From NCBI RefSeq assembly GCF_903469665.1, contig NZ_CAGKLC010000007.1, positions 30,309 to 94,308 on the forward strand: DNA of 64,000 nt. The letters are read 5' to 3'. Shown here piece after piece: positions 61,951 to 64,000 of this stretch (within the stretch, counting starts at the first letter, position 1; the number at the start of each line of letters is the position of its first letter). The translations under genes were made by a program, and so were the position numbers. The DNA is from Flavobacterium sp. UGB4466. GTDB taxonomy: Bacteria > Bacteroidota > Bacteroidia > Flavobacteriales > Flavobacteriaceae. The notes below the pieces were generated by a model. It searched no databases. It was not told the DNA's origin and worked only from the letters and a program-made list of their open reading frames with translations.

Positions 61951-62244
61951 TGGTTAATATGTTGTAAGAAAGTATAATAGGTGTAGTAATTAAGCGAAAT
62001 CATCTATTATCCGATCAAAATGATAATGATTTAAAATAGTAGAATTGTTGTTTAACAAGTTGATTTAGTATTGAATGCTTTTTTTGTGATACTGTTTTAG
62101 GTGTGGTTATAATTTACAAGATAAAAACCAATTAATAGTAAGTTAATTTTTGTTAATTTTAATAAAAATATGAGTTAAGGATTGTGTAAAGAATAAAACG
62201 ATAGACAATTTATAGAAAGATGTTTAATTAAAATTAAGACGGCT

Positions 62245-63522
62245 ATGAAAAATTTAAATTCGGTATTAAAAAATTACCAAAAACAGTTAACAGGTAAGCG
62301 TGTTCTTCTTATGGCGGTATTATTGTCAGTTAATTTTGGCTATAGCCAGTTTACATCGGAATATACCTATCAAGATTTGCTTAGAGATGGAAAGTTTGAA
62401 ACTATAAAAGGGAATAATTGGGCTTATGCTACTGATGATGACATTTGTTGTGACCTTCTTCCGCAGTATTACAGCTGGCATTTTGGCGGAGGTAGATATG
62501 GTATTAATGGTTTGGGGATGTGTCTCCGCAGTAGCGGTGGTGGCTTAATGGAACTATGGGTTCCGGGTGTTATAAAGGCACAAAATAAAGATACTAAAAA
62601 TGCTACTTGGGATAATATATCTATATGGGCAGATGGTTATGCTTCGTACATACAAAGTAATGGGGATGACAATGGGATGTTTATCTCTTCTAATACAGGC
62701 AATAAGATATCTTTGGGAGACTCAAACGATGATGTCACGATTAATTCAAAAAAACTGATACTGAAGAACAATGCAGGAGGGGATAATTTGGCACAGGTCG
62801 CCATAAATACTGATACTCCAACAGACGGAGTTGCTTTGACAGTTGGAGGAAAGACATGGATGAGGGGAGAGTTGAGGGTTGCCAGTAGTAACCCGATTGG
62901 ACAACATGATAATTTTAAAGTGCTGGTGGGTAATGAAAAAACAGATTTGATTAGCTATGGTGACGAGAATGGAATGTTTATCAGTTCAGATTTAGGCAAT
63001 AAAGTGACTTTAGGTGATTCGAATGATGAGGTAGCAATCAATGCAAAGAAACTTATTCTGGATTATGGAGAGGCCAATGATTTGGCGCAGGTCGCCATAA
63101 ATGCGGGTAATCCGGTAAACAAAGTGGCTTTAACGGTGGGAGGTAAAGTCTACATTGGCGAATCTAAAAACATAGAAACACACCCTGAAATAGGAGAAGA
63201 CCTTGAAAAGGATTGCTCCTTGTTTGTTGAAAAACAAATTTTAGCATCAGATCTGAATATTATTCCTAAACCACATTGGAAGGACGCTGTTTTTGAAAAT
63301 GATTATAAAAAAATGGATTTAAGTGCTTTGGAGGGCTATGTTAAAGAGAACAAACATCTTCCGGGTATAGTTTCAGAAAAAGAAGTAAAAGAAAAAGGAT
63401 ATAAAATACATGTTTTTAATGAAGGTCTTTTACAAAATGTTGAGGAGCTGCTTCTTCATATCATTGATCAAAATAAAAAGATAGAAGAATTGAATAAGAG
63501 GATAAAGGCATTAGAAAAATGA
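62245..63522 (+). CDS. Secreted repeat protein with tail-fibre-like C-terminus
   Basis: 425 residues, signal peptide (LLMAVLLSVNFGYS). Two internal repeats of about 90 residues: about 150-210 and about 240-300, each with NGMFISS, NKISLGDSNDDV or NKVTLGDSNDEV, then KKLIL, LAQVAIN and VALTVGGK. The last 70 residues are helical (LSALEGYVKENKHLPGIVSE, then LLQNVEELLLHIIDQNKKIEELNKRI), like the C-terminal coiled-coil region of tail-fibre/S74-type intramolecular chaperone proteins of Bacteroidota. No protease motif is certain. Perhaps a surface structural protein paired with the next gene. Confidence 0.78.
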   Translation: MKNLNSVLKNYQKQLTGKRVLLMAVLLSVNFGYSQFTSEYTYQDLLRDGKFETIKGNNWAYATDDDICCDLLPQYYSWHFGGGRYGINGLGMCLRSSGGGLMELWVPGVIKAQNKDTKNATWDNISIWADGYASYIQSNGDDNGMFISSNTGNKISLGDSNDDVTINSKKLILKNNAGGDNLAQVAINTDTPTDGVALTVGGKTWMRGELRVASSNPIGQHDNFKVLVGNEKTDLISYGDENGMFISSDLGNKVTLGDSNDEVAINAKKLILDYGEANDLAQVAINAGNPVNKVALTVGGKVYIGESKNIETHPEIGEDLEKDCSLFVEKQILASDLNIIPKPHWKDAVFENDYKKMDLSALEGYVKENKHLPGIVSEKEVKEKGYKIHVFNEGLLQNVEELLLHIIDQNKKIEELNKRIKALEK

Positions 63523-63635
63523 ATCGATTTATTAAAGAAAATAGATAATGCTTTTGAATAAGCTTTCAGTTTGACTTATGCTAGGTAGGCTATAGGGGAG
63601 GGATTGACTTTAAGGGTTTTAATCAACTATAAATT

Positions 63636-64000
63636 ATGACAAGAAAGATTTTTATATTGATTTATTGCTTTTACACTAGTATATATGCACAAGAAAGTGA
63701 AGGCAGTGGTGTTGTCACTTATCCGGGAAACGATATAAAAGTAGTCGGGGAGAAAATTTTTTGGTCCGCAAATCCCAAAACAGACAATAGCAGTGAGTCT
63801 GATTTACTGACCATATACTACAAAGTACTTTACAACCGTCGCAACAACTACTCGAGCGGTATTAAGGGAACCATAGATAAACCCGGAGGTTACATCAAAA
63901 TCGAGGTGCATGCTTACGACAGCAAGAGAGCAGGAGGGTTGCAGCTATTGACAAATGATGAGAAGACATTTGTAACCAGACCGATCTATAATGTGGAAAT
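63636..64000 (+). CDS. Secreted protein, 3' end cut by window
   Basis: An open frame from the ATG at 63636 to the window end (121 codons visible). A signal peptide (IFILIYCFYTSIYAQ) is followed by SGVVTYPGNDIKVVGEKIFW and IYYKVLYNRRNNYSSGIKGTI. No domain is recognisable in what is visible. It is 113 bases after the previous secreted protein on the same strand and may form a pair with it; in Bacteroidota, proteins with such tail-fibre-like ends often precede RHS/YD-repeat proteins, but this is only a guess here. Confidence 0.75.
   Translation, partial: MTRKIFILIYCFYTSIYAQESEGSGVVTYPGNDIKVVGEKIFWSANPKTDNSSESDLLTIYYKVLYNRRNNYSSGIKGTIDKPGGYIKIEVHAYDSKRAGGLQLLTNDEKTFVTRPIYNVE

Larger units (their letters stand above)
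61424..62244. other. Long gene-free region with repeats and a gene remnant
   Basis: 821 bases. From left to right: hairpin 61456-61495, terminator 61575-61609, CTTAGCACCTTAGTATCTCA-type repeats at 61649-61690, the O-methyltransferase remnant 61712-61950, and AT-rich sequence to 62244 that must hold the promoter of the next gene (no exact TAnnTTTG box was found). Confidence 0.6.

Overview
The window is a chromosomal segment from a member of the Bacteroidota, almost certainly a Flavobacterium. The evidence is the AT-rich sequence, the Bacteroidota-type promoter boxes (TAnnTTTG, with a TTG/TTTG element about 20 bases upstream), the near absence of Shine-Dalgarno sites, a type IX secretion Plug (DUF5103) protein, CBM9/beta-barrel outer-membrane proteins, LytS/LytTR two-component pairs, and palindromic intergenic repeats of the flavobacterial kind. 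I see no prophage, CRISPR array, insertion sequence or rRNA. The content is mostly core chromosome.

Layout. 1-2.3 kb: the end of galE, then a tandem duplicated two-gene cassette that looks like a toxin-antitoxin pair. 2.3-6.7 kb: fabD, DUF983, an AraC regulator, and YceI, Fer4_19 and pirin genes; YceI and pirin share the same promoter-operator arrangement. 6.8-12 kb: a repeat array, then a ScfR/RamB-type regulator divergent from malate synthase and isocitrate lyase (glyoxylate shunt), with a nested 56-bp dyad between them. 12-23 kb: Crp/Fnr, DUF6370, purT, a U32 peptidase, small envelope proteins, a serine hydrolase, an aspartate-type aminotransferase, a fatty acid desaturase and rsmG. 23-31 kb: two LytS/LytTR systems flanking a secreted CocE-type hydrolase, then an SMP-30-like secreted protein. 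31-41 kb: pruA, apaG, Plug, an SNF2 helicase, a methyltransferase, a broken GxxExxY gene between inverted repeats, map and DUF445. 41-46.5 kb: a TetR-ABC-HlyD-TolC efflux operon whose ATPase motifs are degenerate. 46.9-54 kb: gpmI, a CBM9 outer-membrane protein and two convergent L,D-transpeptidases whose 3' ends overlap. 54-64 kb: tRNA-Gly, pepE, an operon of three carboxypeptidase-regulatory-domain proteins with DUF6702 and an M1 peptidase, tatA, PAP2, a decayed O-methyltransferase, and a secreted repeat protein followed by a gene cut by the window end.

In several places the promoter box decides the start codon (tatA, gpmI, TetR, ScfR). Three broken genes are too short or too shifted to appear as ordinary ORFs: GxxExxY, the O-methyltransferase, and a small basic ORF near 53.8 kb. 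The most unusual signals are the mosaic divergence of the duplicated cassette, the nested operator in front of the glyoxylate genes, the YceI/pirin shared operator, and the degenerate ABC exporter. All functional names come from reading motifs by eye; no database search was run.
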